Assembly: GCF_000970085.1 (NCBI RefSeq)
Contig: NZ_CP009506.1
Location: forward strand, 4,898,001 to 4,962,000
Direction of reading: 5' to 3'
DNA: 64,000 nucleotides
DNA from: Methanosarcina siciliae T4/M
Lineage (GTDB): Archaea; Halobacteriota; Methanosarcinia; Methanosarcinales; Methanosarcinaceae
A program made the position numbers and the translations under genes. Positions 44,593-52,565 of this stretch are shown piece by piece; the stretch's first letter is position 1; every line of letters starts with the position of its first letter. The notes below the pieces were generated by a model that was not told the DNA's origin, made no database searches, and was given only the letters and a program-made list of their open reading frames with translations.

Positions 44593-45099
44593 ATGACAAA
44601 TAATAAATATCAGTTTTTTATATTTCTCTATATGAATGAGCAGAATTATCCCGAGTTTACAGGCCTCGAACTCTCTCCGAGAAAGGTGGATTACCTCAAG
44701 TTCATTCTTGAAAAAAATGGCACCGTAAAGACTACTGAAATTTCCTCCTGTCTGCAGGTTGACCCTTCAACAACAACAAAGACTTTAAACGAACTTGCGG
44801 CAGCCGGTTATCTGAACCACATTCCGTATAGGGGAGTGGATCTGACCGAAATGGGGAAGGAATATGCGGAATTCCTTGTCCGGAGGCACAGAATTTTGAG
44901 TCTTCTGTTAACTCATTACGGGCTCTCAACGGAGGAAGCATGCGCTGAAGTTTCTCGTTTTGAAGCTTTTGTTTCAAGGGACGCCGTAAACAAAATATGT
45001 AACTCGATGGGCCATCCGATGGTCGGTGTATGCGGAGAAATCAGCCACGAGAAGTGCCTTCATTTGGAGCAAAGCCTTCATTTGGGACATAATCATTAA
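44593..45099 (+). CDS. DtxR/MntR-type metal-dependent regulator
   Basis: 168 aa from ATG 44593, or 155 from ATG 44632; neither has a clear ribosome binding site. N-terminal winged helix (RKVDYLKFILEKNGTVKTTEISSCLQVDPSTTTKTLNELAAAGYLNHI), then the dimerisation/metal region with FLVRRHRILSLLLTHYGLSTEEACAEVSRFEAFVS, typical of DtxR/MntR. The tail CGEISHEKCLHLEQSLHLGHNH is rich in Cys and His. Located directly upstream of the Zn/Mn ABC transporter, which it very likely represses in the presence of metal. Confidence 0.85.
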   Translation: MTNNKYQFFIFLYMNEQNYPEFTGLELSPRKVDYLKFILEKNGTVKTTEISSCLQVDPSTTTKTLNELAAAGYLNHIPYRGVDLTEMGKEYAEFLVRRHRILSLLLTHYGLSTEEACAEVSRFEAFVSRDAVNKICNSMGHPMVGVCGEISHEKCLHLEQSLHLGHNH

Positions 45100-45272
45100 A
45101 GGAGAATCGTCATTAAAGGAGAATCGTCATTAAAGGAGCATTATCCTTAATTTCTGGTATGACTGAAGGGTTGGACAAATTCTTCAATCCAGATCTTTGA
45201 TTCAAGTTTTTGGTCCCGGTCTCTGGTTATGGTATGTTTTTGATCCATGTCTTTGATCCGGCTTTGAATCAA

Positions 45273-45289
45273 ATTTGGTATATGCCCAA
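45273..45289. promoter_or_regulatory. Operator-like site 1
   Basis: TTTGGTATATGCCCAAA: a near-palindrome with TTTGG and CCAAA arms around TATATG. Shares the TATATGCC core with site 2, 40 bp away. Candidate binding site for the DtxR/MntR-type protein. Confidence 0.5.
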
Positions 45290-45312
45290 AAAACAATCAG
45301 CATATTTCATAT

Positions 45313-45330
45313 TTTTGGGTATATGCCAAG
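45313..45330. promoter_or_regulatory. Operator-like site 2
   Basis: TTTTGGGTATATGCCAAG: arms TTGG and CCAA around GTATATG. It lies about 30 bp upstream of the TATA-like element assigned to znuA. Two sites about four helical turns apart would suit a dimer-of-dimers regulator. Confidence 0.5.
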
Positions 45331-45445
45331 TTTATCTAATTTCCCGGTTTATCTTACTTATATCAACATCATTTCAACTCTTTCCAGAAATGAAATCGAT
45401 TGAAGCAATGAAGCGGAAACGAAAGTGAAAAACAGGAGTTCAATT

Positions 45446-46429
45446 ATGAAAACAAAAATCATAACTACATTAGTACTTTTGATTGTTGGTCTGAGCATTT
45501 TTGTCAGCGGTTGCACGGATTCCGGCAACTCCGATAACGAGACTGCGGGACAGGGAGCTGAAGTATCGGAAACGGATGAACCTATAATCGTTGCCGTAAG
45601 TATTGTTCCCCAAGCTGAATTTGTAGAAAAGGTAGGAGGGGATAAAGTAGAAACTGTTGTTATAGTCCCATCCGGGGCAGATCCTCATACCTATGAACCT
45701 TCCCCAAAGGAAGTCCAGGAAATCAGCAAAGCCAGAATGTTAGTAACAGTCGGAGTTGGCATGCCTTTTGAGGATAGCTGGATTGACTATTTCGAGTCCA
45801 TGGACAGTGGCACTCTTATTGTAAATTCTTCTCAAGGGATTGAATTGAGAAAGCTTGAAGAACATAATCATGCAGGAGAAGAAGGAGAACATGATGAAGA
45901 GCTTGAAGAAGGACATGAAAACGAGAGTGAGGAAGATCATGGAGAACTGGACCCCCACATCTGGACATCCCCTGCAAACGCAAAGATAATGGTTGAAGAA
46001 ACATATGAAGGGCTTGTAGAAATCGATCCTGAAAACGAAGCTTACTATGCTCAGAATAGAGATGCTTACCTTGAAGAGCTGGATGCTCTGGATACAAGGA
46101 TTCGGGAAAAGCTTGAGGGAAAAGAGGAAAAAAGCTTCATGGTTTATCATCCATCCTGGGGGTATTTTGCCGCAGACTACGGGCTTACTATGATTCCTGT
46201 TGAGATTGAAGGAAAAGAACCGAGTGCACAGGATCTTGCAAAGCTTGTGGACCTTGCAAAGGAAAAGAATGTCACGGTTGTCTTTGTCCAGGCTCAGTTC
46301 AGTACCCGGAGTGCGGAGGTTTTAGCTCAGGAGATTGGCGGCGAAGTTGTGGCTGTTGATCCTCTTGCGAAGGATTACATTGCAAACATGGACAATGTAT
46401 CCGATGTCTTTGCCAGAAACCTTGTGTAA
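45446..46429 (+). CDS. znuA: Zn/Mn ABC transporter substrate-binding lipoprotein
   Basis: 327 aa from ATG 45446 (AGGAG 8 nt upstream); a GTG seven codons earlier is less likely. Signal peptide with lipobox VSGC (Cys attached to lipid), then the cluster A-1/TroA fold: IVAVSIVPQAEFVEKVGGDKVE, PSGADPHTYEPSP, HPSWGYFAADYGL, VQAQFSTRSAEVLAQEIG. Metal His residues are in DPHTYEP, DPHIW and YHPSWGY. The acidic His-rich loop between HNHAGE and DHGEL is typical of zinc binders. Delivers metal to the znuB permease. Confidence 0.92.
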   Translation: MKTKIITTLVLLIVGLSIFVSGCTDSGNSDNETAGQGAEVSETDEPIIVAVSIVPQAEFVEKVGGDKVETVVIVPSGADPHTYEPSPKEVQEISKARMLVTVGVGMPFEDSWIDYFESMDSGTLIVNSSQGIELRKLEEHNHAGEEGEHDEELEEGHENESEEDHGELDPHIWTSPANAKIMVEETYEGLVEIDPENEAYYAQNRDAYLEELDALDTRIREKLEGKEEKSFMVYHPSWGYFAADYGLTMIPVEIEGKEPSAQDLAKLVDLAKEKNVTVVFVQAQFSTRSAEVLAQEIGGEVVAVDPLAKDYIANMDNVSDVFARNLV

Positions 46430-46614
46430 TATCGTTTTCAGGTTCCTGTTCAAGTACCTGTTTGAGTTCTCATCAGGTCCTGTTCAAGTGCCTGTTTGAG
46501 TTCTCATTCAGGTTCCTGTTTGGGTTCTTATTCAGATCCTTATGAAGGTTCTATATCTAAATATAAAAAGAACCTAATTTGGGGTAAGATAAAAACGATG
46601 GTGAAGGAAAGGTA
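46430..46614. repeat. Imperfect direct repeats between znuA and znuC
   Basis: Three imperfect copies of a roughly 30-bp unit built from caggttcctgtt and gtttgagttctcat occupy 46439-46535. The 185-nt gap also includes the znuC ribosome binding region (GGTGAAGGAAAGGT). Confidence 0.6.
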
Positions 46615-47379
46615 ATGGAGAAGGTTATAGAGTTAAAGGATGTCTGGGTCCGCTACGGAAACCAGACAATCCTTGAAGCAGTAAATTTCGAATTAAAAGA
46701 TCCTAATGGGCTTCTCGGGATTATAGGACCCAATGGTGGAGGAAAGACCACATTTCTCAAAGTGCTTATAGGGCTCTTGAAGCCCTATAAAGGCAGTGTG
46801 AAAATATTTGGAAAGCCTCCGGAAAAAAGCAGAGACCTTGTAGGGTATGTCCCCCAGTACAAAGGTTTTGACTTTGATTTTCCTATCAGTGTCTGGGAAG
46901 TGGTCCTGACAGGCAGGATGAGCCATACGGGTTTTCTGAAAAAGTACAGTGAAGAAGACAAAAAGGCTGCTGAGGAGGCTCTGAAAACAGTAGAGATGTT
47001 CGGCCTTAAGGGCCGGCAGATAGGCCAGCTCTCGGGCGGGCAGCGGCAGAGGGTTTTTATTGCCAGGGCTCTTGCAACGAAACCTAAACTCCTGCTTCTG
47101 GACGAACCCAACTCCGGGCTTGACCCTCACATGCAGGACGAACTTTACAGGCTCCTGGACAGGCTCAAACATGAAATGGCAATCATTATGGTTACACATG
47201 ACCTCAGCGCAGTTTCTGTCTATGTGGACAGGATAGCCTGCCTTAACCGCACGTTCCACTACCACAACTCTAAGGAAATCCCGGCTGAGGACCTGGAAGC
47301 CACTTATCAGTGCCCTGTCGAACTGATTGCTCACGGAGTACCCCATAGAGTGCTGGAGCAGCACAAAGGGAATTCATGA
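46615..47379 (+). CDS. znuC: Zn/Mn ABC transporter ATPase
   Basis: 254 aa ABC ATPase. Walker A GPNGGGKTT (38-46), Q-loop in YVPQYKG, signature LSGGQRQRV, Walker B LLLDEPNSGLDP, and switch His in VTHDLSAV. The C-terminal 40 residues are family-typical for ZnuC/MntB-type ATPases. Energises uptake through the following permease, 47 nt downstream. Confidence 0.94.
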   Translation: MEKVIELKDVWVRYGNQTILEAVNFELKDPNGLLGIIGPNGGGKTTFLKVLIGLLKPYKGSVKIFGKPPEKSRDLVGYVPQYKGFDFDFPISVWEVVLTGRMSHTGFLKKYSEEDKKAAEEALKTVEMFGLKGRQIGQLSGGQRQRVFIARALATKPKLLLLDEPNSGLDPHMQDELYRLLDRLKHEMAIIMVTHDLSAVSVYVDRIACLNRTFHYHNSKEIPAEDLEATYQCPVELIAHGVPHRVLEQHKGNS

Positions 47380-47426
47380 AGTCAAGGATTGGGTTTGAAA
47401 AACAGTTTCTTGAGGAGAAATAATAA

Positions 47427-48251
47427 ATGTTTGAGCTTCTGCAATATACTTTTATCCAGAATGCCCTTATAGCCGCAATCCTTGCAAGTGTTGCCTGCGG
47501 AATCATAGGTGCTTTTGTTGTTGTCAAAAAAATCGTCTTCATCAGCGGTGGGATTGCCCATGCTTCTTTCGGAGGTGTAGGGCTTGGTTATTATTTAGGG
47601 ATCAACCCTATGCTCGGAGTCCTTCCTTTCAGCCTGTTCTCTGCTCTTGTCATGGGTACCGTAAGCAAGAGATCTAAAATTCCGGAAGATAGTGCAATAG
47701 GCATTCTCTGGTCTCTTGGAATGGCTCTTGGCGTTATTTTTGTATATCTAACTCCAGGATATGCCCCTGACCTGATGACCTACCTTTTTGGAAATATTCT
47801 TACGGTTCCCCGTTTTGACCTGTACCTGATGCTGGTTCTTGACGCTGTCATAGTGAGTGCGGTCTATCTGTTCTATAAGGAATTTCTCGCTTTATGCTTT
47901 GATGAAGAGTTCACAACTGTGCAGGGGATTCCTACCGAAAAGCTCTATCTTTTACTGCTCTGTATTATTGCCCTTACAATTGTTGTCCTTATCAAAGTCG
48001 TGGGGATTATCCTTGTGATCGCCCTTCTAACCATTCCTGCCACCCTGAGCAGAAAATTCACTCATAACCTGAAACGAATGATGCTTATATCAACTGCCTT
48101 CGGGACCTTGATCAGTGTTACAGGAATAGGCTTTTCCTATGCTTTGGATGTTCCTTCTGGAGCCACTATTATTCTTGTACTGAGCTTTGTATACGGGCTT
48201 GTAGCTATCGGCATGGATATGCTAGAAGGCAGGCATGTTTCAAAGAGTTGA
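47427..48251 (+). CDS. znuB: Zn/Mn ABC transporter permease
   Basis: 274 aa with about eight hydrophobic helices of the ABC-3 family: QNALIAAILASVACGIIGAFVVVKK, VFISGGIAHASFGGVGLGYYLG and EDSAIGILWSLGMALGVI are diagnostic. Start preceded by GAGGAG. Last gene of the transporter operon. Metal specificity (Zn against Mn) rests on the His-rich ZnuA loop and is not certain. Confidence 0.93.
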   Translation: MFELLQYTFIQNALIAAILASVACGIIGAFVVVKKIVFISGGIAHASFGGVGLGYYLGINPMLGVLPFSLFSALVMGTVSKRSKIPEDSAIGILWSLGMALGVIFVYLTPGYAPDLMTYLFGNILTVPRFDLYLMLVLDAVIVSAVYLFYKEFLALCFDEEFTTVQGIPTEKLYLLLLCIIALTIVVLIKVVGIILVIALLTIPATLSRKFTHNLKRMMLISTAFGTLISVTGIGFSYALDVPSGATIILVLSFVYGLVAIGMDMLEGRHVSKS

Positions 48252-48709
48252 AAACATGCCATTATTTTTTAAAATTTTTTTGAACCAGCCGTCATTTCTA
48301 ATATAAGTGTATTTGTATAGAATTTAGGTAATGTACAGAACTCGGATCTAAGGCTCAGATCTGAAGGATCAGGTATATATTCTAGTACTCTTCAGTATAT
48401 AATTTATTTAAGTAAATTTTTTGGCAGAACTAAATTTTACCCTCTACAAAATTATATTTGAATTGTTTTATTAAGACATAATTTTATATATGGTAAAATG
48501 TAAGAAGCCTAATTGTTAAATCAGATTTTTTATACTACCAGGTTTGCAAGTTAACATTCCTGGAGTAAATTAGTAATTAAAAACAAAATCCAAAAACGAA
48601 ATCCGAAAACGAAATCCGAAAACGAAATCCGAAAACGAAATCCGAAAACGAAATCCAAAAACGAAATCCAAAAATGGAATTCAAAAATGGGATTCAAAAA
48701 TGGAATTCA
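48252..48709. other. AT-rich intergenic region with 13-bp repeats
   Basis: No gene supported. AT-rich to 48580, then a 13-bp tandem array runs into the candidate RNA region. Confidence 0.6.
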
Positions 48710-48717
48710 AAAACGGA
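48583..48717. repeat. 13-bp tandem repeat (aaatccgaaaacg)
   Basis: About ten copies, perfect in the middle and drifting to aaaaatggaattc at the right end. The period is not a multiple of three, so it is non-coding. Confidence 0.9.
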
Positions 48718-48928
48718 GTACACAGCACCGTGTGAGATACTACAAAGCCGCTTCTAGTGGGGAAGCGATGCATTTGCGACAGGTTAGGGTATGCACAGTC
48801 AAATCTCACCCGGGCGCACAATTGATACACCTGCGCTGCCACCATCTCAAGCCAGCAGGTGTGTCCGTAAGCCACCTCAAAGAGGTTAACGTTTGGTTCG
48901 GTTCCCATAAATCAGAAACCGCCAGATT
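48710..48928 (-). ncRNA. Candidate structured non-coding RNA
   Basis: A GC-richer island of about 200 nt in AT-rich DNA with several inverted repeats: 11 bp pairing 48824-48834 with 48855-48865 (one G-U on one strand), 7 bp (48732-48738 with 48803-48809), 6 bp with a 7-nt loop (48749-48754 with 48762-48767), 5 bp (48874-48878 with 48882-48886) and 5 bp (48899-48903 with 48917-48921). On the minus strand TTTATATATT (48960-48951) would start transcription near 48928, exactly at the edge of the island. A T-run ends it near 48712. No known RNA family is recognised. Orientation is an inference; a frame across the plus strand (48687-48938) seems fortuitous. Confidence 0.42.
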
Positions 48929-48981
48929 CGTCTATTGAAATATGAAACTTAATATATAAAACGTCATACCAGGGTGATAAA

Positions 48982-49437
48982 ATGGACCGCGAGACAACCC
49001 GGGATCAAAATATTGAAGAAAACGAAATGTTTGATGGCGAAAACCTCAACCTTCCGGATATCCCTCTTCCGGAAACAGACAATGTGCTACATTCAATCCT
49101 GAACTCTTTGAATCAGAACATCGCAGACTTTTACACGTTTGTGAAGTTCAACAACTATCTCTCTGAGGACCATCTCAACGTTGAGCTCCTTAAAAGAAGC
49201 ATGGGCATTCACAGGGACTTTACAGCCCTTTTCCTGCATACCAAAGAAGAACTGGTATTTACCTATCCTGAATTCATAGAAAAGACAGAAAGGCTGTTGT
49301 TTAAAGGGGTGGTTGGTACCGACTGCATAAAATACACACATAAGGTATGCAGGTCAATTAGTGATTATAAGATCGCCCTTCACAGGGAAGGTTACTTGCC
49401 GGACCTCAGAAGACAGCTGCCCCTTGTTGACATTTAA
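48982..49437 (+). CDS. Conserved-looking hypothetical protein
   Basis: 151 aa, soluble and probably helical, with no membrane segment. The start is well supported: GGGTGA at 48972-48976 lies 5 nt before the ATG. An acidic N-terminus (NIEENEMFDGENLNLPDIPLPETD) leads into a helical core with FVKFNNYLSEDHLNVELLKRSMGIHRDF and two Cys (GTDCIKYTHKVCRSI). I recognise no family. It stands alone, beside the candidate RNA, and shares its AT-rich spacer. Confidence 0.6.
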   Translation: MDRETTRDQNIEENEMFDGENLNLPDIPLPETDNVLHSILNSLNQNIADFYTFVKFNNYLSEDHLNVELLKRSMGIHRDFTALFLHTKEELVFTYPEFIEKTERLLFKGVVGTDCIKYTHKVCRSISDYKIALHREGYLPDLRRQLPLVDI

Positions 49438-49463
49438 CTCTCAAGCAGCCACTTTTTTTCATT

Positions 49464-49548
49464 CTTTTTCTTATGCTTATCTTTTTCTTATGCTTATCTT
49501 TTTCTTATGCTTATCTTTTTCTTATGCTTATCTTTTTCTTATGTTTAT
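49464..49548. repeat. 17-bp tandem repeat (ctttttcttatgcttat)
   Basis: Five almost perfect copies directly downstream of the 48982 gene. Confidence 0.92.
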
Positions 49549-49890
49549 TTTGTTTCATTTCTACAACCCTCTTATTTTTTTCAACATCTAAAATTTCACA
49601 AAACATATGTTTACATACCTGAGTTTTGTGAAATCCGATTTTTGTAAATTTAAAGTCGATCTAGATGTAAAGTTTTTTAAGTAACCTGGACCTCATAAAA
49701 GTCTCTCATAAATATGAAAAAGCTTTTCCGACTTTGATTTTGGTCCCAAACTCTATGTAAAATTTACAGTACTTCTGAATAGTTATATTCAATTTTCAGT
49801 ACATACGTAGTCTTATATTTAGGGAAAGATATCTGGCGTCCAAGGCATCTGTGAAAAAAACGGAAAATAAAAAACGGTGTCTTGAAAAAC

Positions 49891-50056
49891 GGTAGCTTAA
49901 AAAACGATATATTAAAAAACGGTAGCCTAAAAAACGATATATTAAAAAAAGGTAGCCTAAAAAACGATATATTAAAAAACGGTAGCCTAAAAAACGATAT
50001 ATTAAAAAAAGGTAGCCTAAAAAACGATATATTAAAAAACGGTAGCCTAAAAAACG
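49891..50056. repeat. 30-bp tandem repeat array
   Basis: Five full copies and a partial sixth of a 30-bp unit beginning ggtagcctaaaaaacgatat. Copies are contiguous with no spacers. The unit includes CGATATATTAAAA, a plausible archaeal TATA element. A related degenerate unit precedes the array. Confidence 0.92.
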
Positions 50057-50274
50057 TAATTCTTGAAAAACGGCATTACAAAACAGATGCCTACCCCCCA
50101 ATTAGAGAAGTATATTTTTAAGTTTTGTTCATCCAATGGTTTTTTCTGGAAAAATACTTTATCTCTTTTGGATTGAGAATAAAAATTAGCAAATTAGATG
50201 AAGGCTTAATTCCCTCATCTAATTGTTTCTGAACCGAGCTTGTTTAATGCTTTTTTACCTGATTTTCTTTGTTT

Positions 50275-51669
50275 TTACTTCCTTTTATACAGGAATGTTG
50301 CAGCAAGCAGTCCGACTGCGCCATAAACGATTTCAAATCCAGGTAAGCCTGCTTTTTCCTGTTCAGGCTCCTCCTCAATATCTGCTTCGGCGCTCTTGGT
50401 GTTCTGGGCAACATTTCTAACTTCAGGTCCAAGCTGCGTTTCATTGCCAGTTTCGTTCACTTCAACGTTTTTTGTAGGTTTGGGGATGATACGGGCTTCC
50501 CCAGTACCGCCATCAGTGTGGTAGTGGACTATACTGGTGTCATTACTGTCATCGTTTTCGGTTAAGTTAAGGACGATCAATTGTCGTACACTACTGTTCT
50601 CATCAGGAAGTTCGTTGCAACTTACTATTGCCGTATTTTCGATGAATCCGTCCCCTCCACCGTTACTGTCAATGTCCTCTTGGGTTACCGTATAGTTCCC
50701 GAAGAATTTCCACGTCTCTCCCGGATTCAACACTCCTGAGTCAAGATCGTCTCCAGCAGGTTCTGTCAATGTAATCATCGAGTCGTTTACCAAAACTCCT
50801 GTCAGGTTCGCGCTGCCTTCATTCTTCACAATTATCTGATATTCTATTATGTCCCCAGCTTCGTTGATTATATTATCTCCGGCTTTATCGGCTCCGATTA
50901 TTGATTTATATATTGAATAATCAGGGTTTTCTCCTGTTGAATTATCCCCTGTTGAATCATCTCCTGTTGAATCATCTCCTGTTGAATCATCTCCTGTTGA
51001 ATCATCTCCTGTTGAATCATCCCCTGTTGAATCGTCTCCTGTTGAATCGTCTCCTGTTGAATCATCTCCTGAAGACGCTTCTTCTATAGGTACCCTGACA
51101 CTATCACATTTTGCCCCCAACTGATCACAATCTACCATTGCTACGTTATCGATGTATCCATCACAGTCGCCGTTGGTGTCTATATCTTCCTGTGTCACCT
51201 CGTAGCAGCCGTTATAGGTCCAGGTTTCCCCAACTTCCAGGATGCAGTCCCTATTCTTTGATTCTGTCGGACCTGACAGAGCAATCAGGGAGTCCGTAAC
51301 AGTTACATTTGTCAGGTCGACATCTCCGGTGTTGGTCACGACTATCAGGTAGGTGATAACATCTCCGGCTTCTTTTACACTGGCTTGTGACCCCATGCAA
51401 TTTACACTTTTGACGCACTTTTCTATTTCATATGCCGGAAAGGATTCACAAGCCGAGCTTACCTGTACAGGTGCTACTTCACAGTCAGCTTCGGTCTCCA
51501 GCTGATCGGATGCGGTTGAAGATGCGGTTTGCACAAATTGTGTCACCCCGGACATGATCAACATCATTGAAAATATAATCAAAAGTAGTGAATGTAACTG
51601 GTTTTTTCTCGTCCCATTGGTGGGGGATAACATGGTCATACCCACAAGGTTTGCGATATTCTTTCTCAT
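50275..51669 (-). CDS. PGF-CTERM surface protein with two DUF11-like domains
   Basis: 464 aa. Signal peptide (LHSLLLIIFSMMLIMSGVTQF), then two related beta-sandwich domains, each with G-D-x-I-x-Y-x-I-x-V-x-N-x-G, L-x-x-V-x-V-x-D-S, G-E-T-W and V-T-Q-E-D-I-D. Between them lies a nine-copy DDSTG linker encoded by 15-bp repeats. The end has LPGF, a hydrophobic helix and basic YKRK, the PGF-CTERM signal recognised by archaeosortase A for lipid anchoring. Domain 1 is Cys-rich, domain 2 less so. Many N-glycosylation sequons. Function likely cell-envelope structure or adhesion. Confidence 0.85.
   Translation of the reverse strand: MRKNIANLVGMTMLSPTNGTRKNQLHSLLLIIFSMMLIMSGVTQFVQTASSTASDQLETEADCEVAPVQVSSACESFPAYEIEKCVKSVNCMGSQASVKEAGDVITYLIVVTNTGDVDLTNVTVTDSLIALSGPTESKNRDCILEVGETWTYNGCYEVTQEDIDTNGDCDGYIDNVAMVDCDQLGAKCDSVRVPIEEASSGDDSTGDDSTGDDSTGDDSTGDDSTGDDSTGDDSTGDDSTGDNSTGENPDYSIYKSIIGADKAGDNIINEAGDIIEYQIIVKNEGSANLTGVLVNDSMITLTEPAGDDLDSGVLNPGETWKFFGNYTVTQEDIDSNGGGDGFIENTAIVSCNELPDENSSVRQLIVLNLTENDDSNDTSIVHYHTDGGTGEARIIPKPTKNVEVNETGNETQLGPEVRNVAQNTKSAEADIEEEPEQEKAGLPGFEIVYGAVGLLAATFLYKRK
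50933..51070. repeat. 15-bp in-frame tandem repeat in surface protein
   Basis: About nine copies of a 15-bp unit encode the Asp-Asp-Ser-Thr-Gly linker between the two DUF11-like domains. Variation is almost all synonymous. Confidence 0.9.
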
Positions 51670-52565
51670 TTATTCACTTCCAGATTTTTTTTCTTAAAAA
51701 TTTAAATCTATATTTATAATTAAACTCAAAAAATTAACATTTATCGAAAAGGTAATCTAAGATGGACAAATACCAATTTTTAATACCTCACACCCTATTG
51801 AATAAATTTTGGAAATAATGTTGACAACAAATAAATCTAGACAGTTAATCCTCAAACAATAAAATCAAAGTTAAACAGAAGTTAATTTTTCAATCCTTTT
51901 TCTCCTTCCGTTGAATCTTTTATCGTCAGACTTATTATATTTTCTAGTACCATACTCCTGATAATATTCATAATAAGATACCTTCGAATATATAATTTTG
52001 GATCAAAAATATTTGATAAAATTTGGATTGTTTATTAGGATTTTAAAGCCTTTATATCATTTTTAAAGATTGATTAAGCATTTTTTTAATTTTATTTTTT
52101 TCAAATGTTTCTTTTTTTCCAGTTTAAATATTCTGAATATAATCCCAATTTTATTCACAGTGTCATAGGGAAAAAAACAAATATTATTTCAAATGATGTT
52201 TCAAGACTTTAGTTTTTAAAATTTTGACACAACTCAACAATTCCATTACTTTTAAAAAACAAATAATTATTAAAAAATGAAATCTTTTTTTCAAATAATC
52301 ATACTTGATTGAAAAAAGAATAAAAAAGTAGAACTTCAGTTTTTACTGAAGTCCTTAGTGTTTCATGTTCCTACCGGTAGCAGCTTGGGTCTTTTAGATT
52401 TCTTCTTCGCCGACTTCCATATAAAAGGTATTGAACCGTTTCTAGAGTGTTTGAGTCGTTTCCGGATTTTGGGGTATTCTTCTATCCTTCTTTCCAGTTG
52501 AAAACAGATTCAGTAACTCTAACTTTCAAAACAAAACTTAATGTTTATTTTTGTGAGTTCTTTGT
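51670..52565. other. AT-rich intergenic region with porB fossil
   Basis: About 900 nt of very AT-rich DNA upstream of the surface-protein gene, with no supported gene. The right end (52317-52490) is a decayed copy of the 3' end of porB and its terminator. Confidence 0.65.
52317..52490 (-). pseudogene. Fossil of the porB 3' end and terminator
   Basis: Aligns base by base with 53705-53880: the same agaataaaaaagtagaactt, the same ACTTCAGT/ACTGAAGT hairpin, then the end of the porB coding region (codons for YGLQ, A-A-x-W, E-E-E-G-G...) with many substitutions. The methyltransferase gene now lies between fossil and real gene. Confidence 0.8.

Larger units (their letters stand above)
45100..45445. 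other. Regulatory region between metalloregulator and znuA
   Basis: Contains three near-copies of a 17-bp unit (aaaggagaatcgtcatt) at 45098-45145, twin palindromic operator-like sites (45273-45289 and 45313-45330) and a TATA-like CTTATATC near 45357-45364. Confidence 0.6.
49438..50274. other. Repeat-rich intergenic region
   Basis: About 840 nt without a supported gene, containing a 17-bp array (49464-49548) and a 30-bp array (49891-50056). The frames that cross the arrays are repeat artefacts. Confidence 0.7.

Noticed and set aside
48687..48938. 83-codon plus-strand protein
   Set aside because: Begins inside the 13-bp array and runs through multiple inverted repeats; a structured RNA explains the region better.
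49891..50056. Possible CRISPR array
   Set aside because: The 30-bp units are contiguous with no unique spacers, and no cas gene is near.
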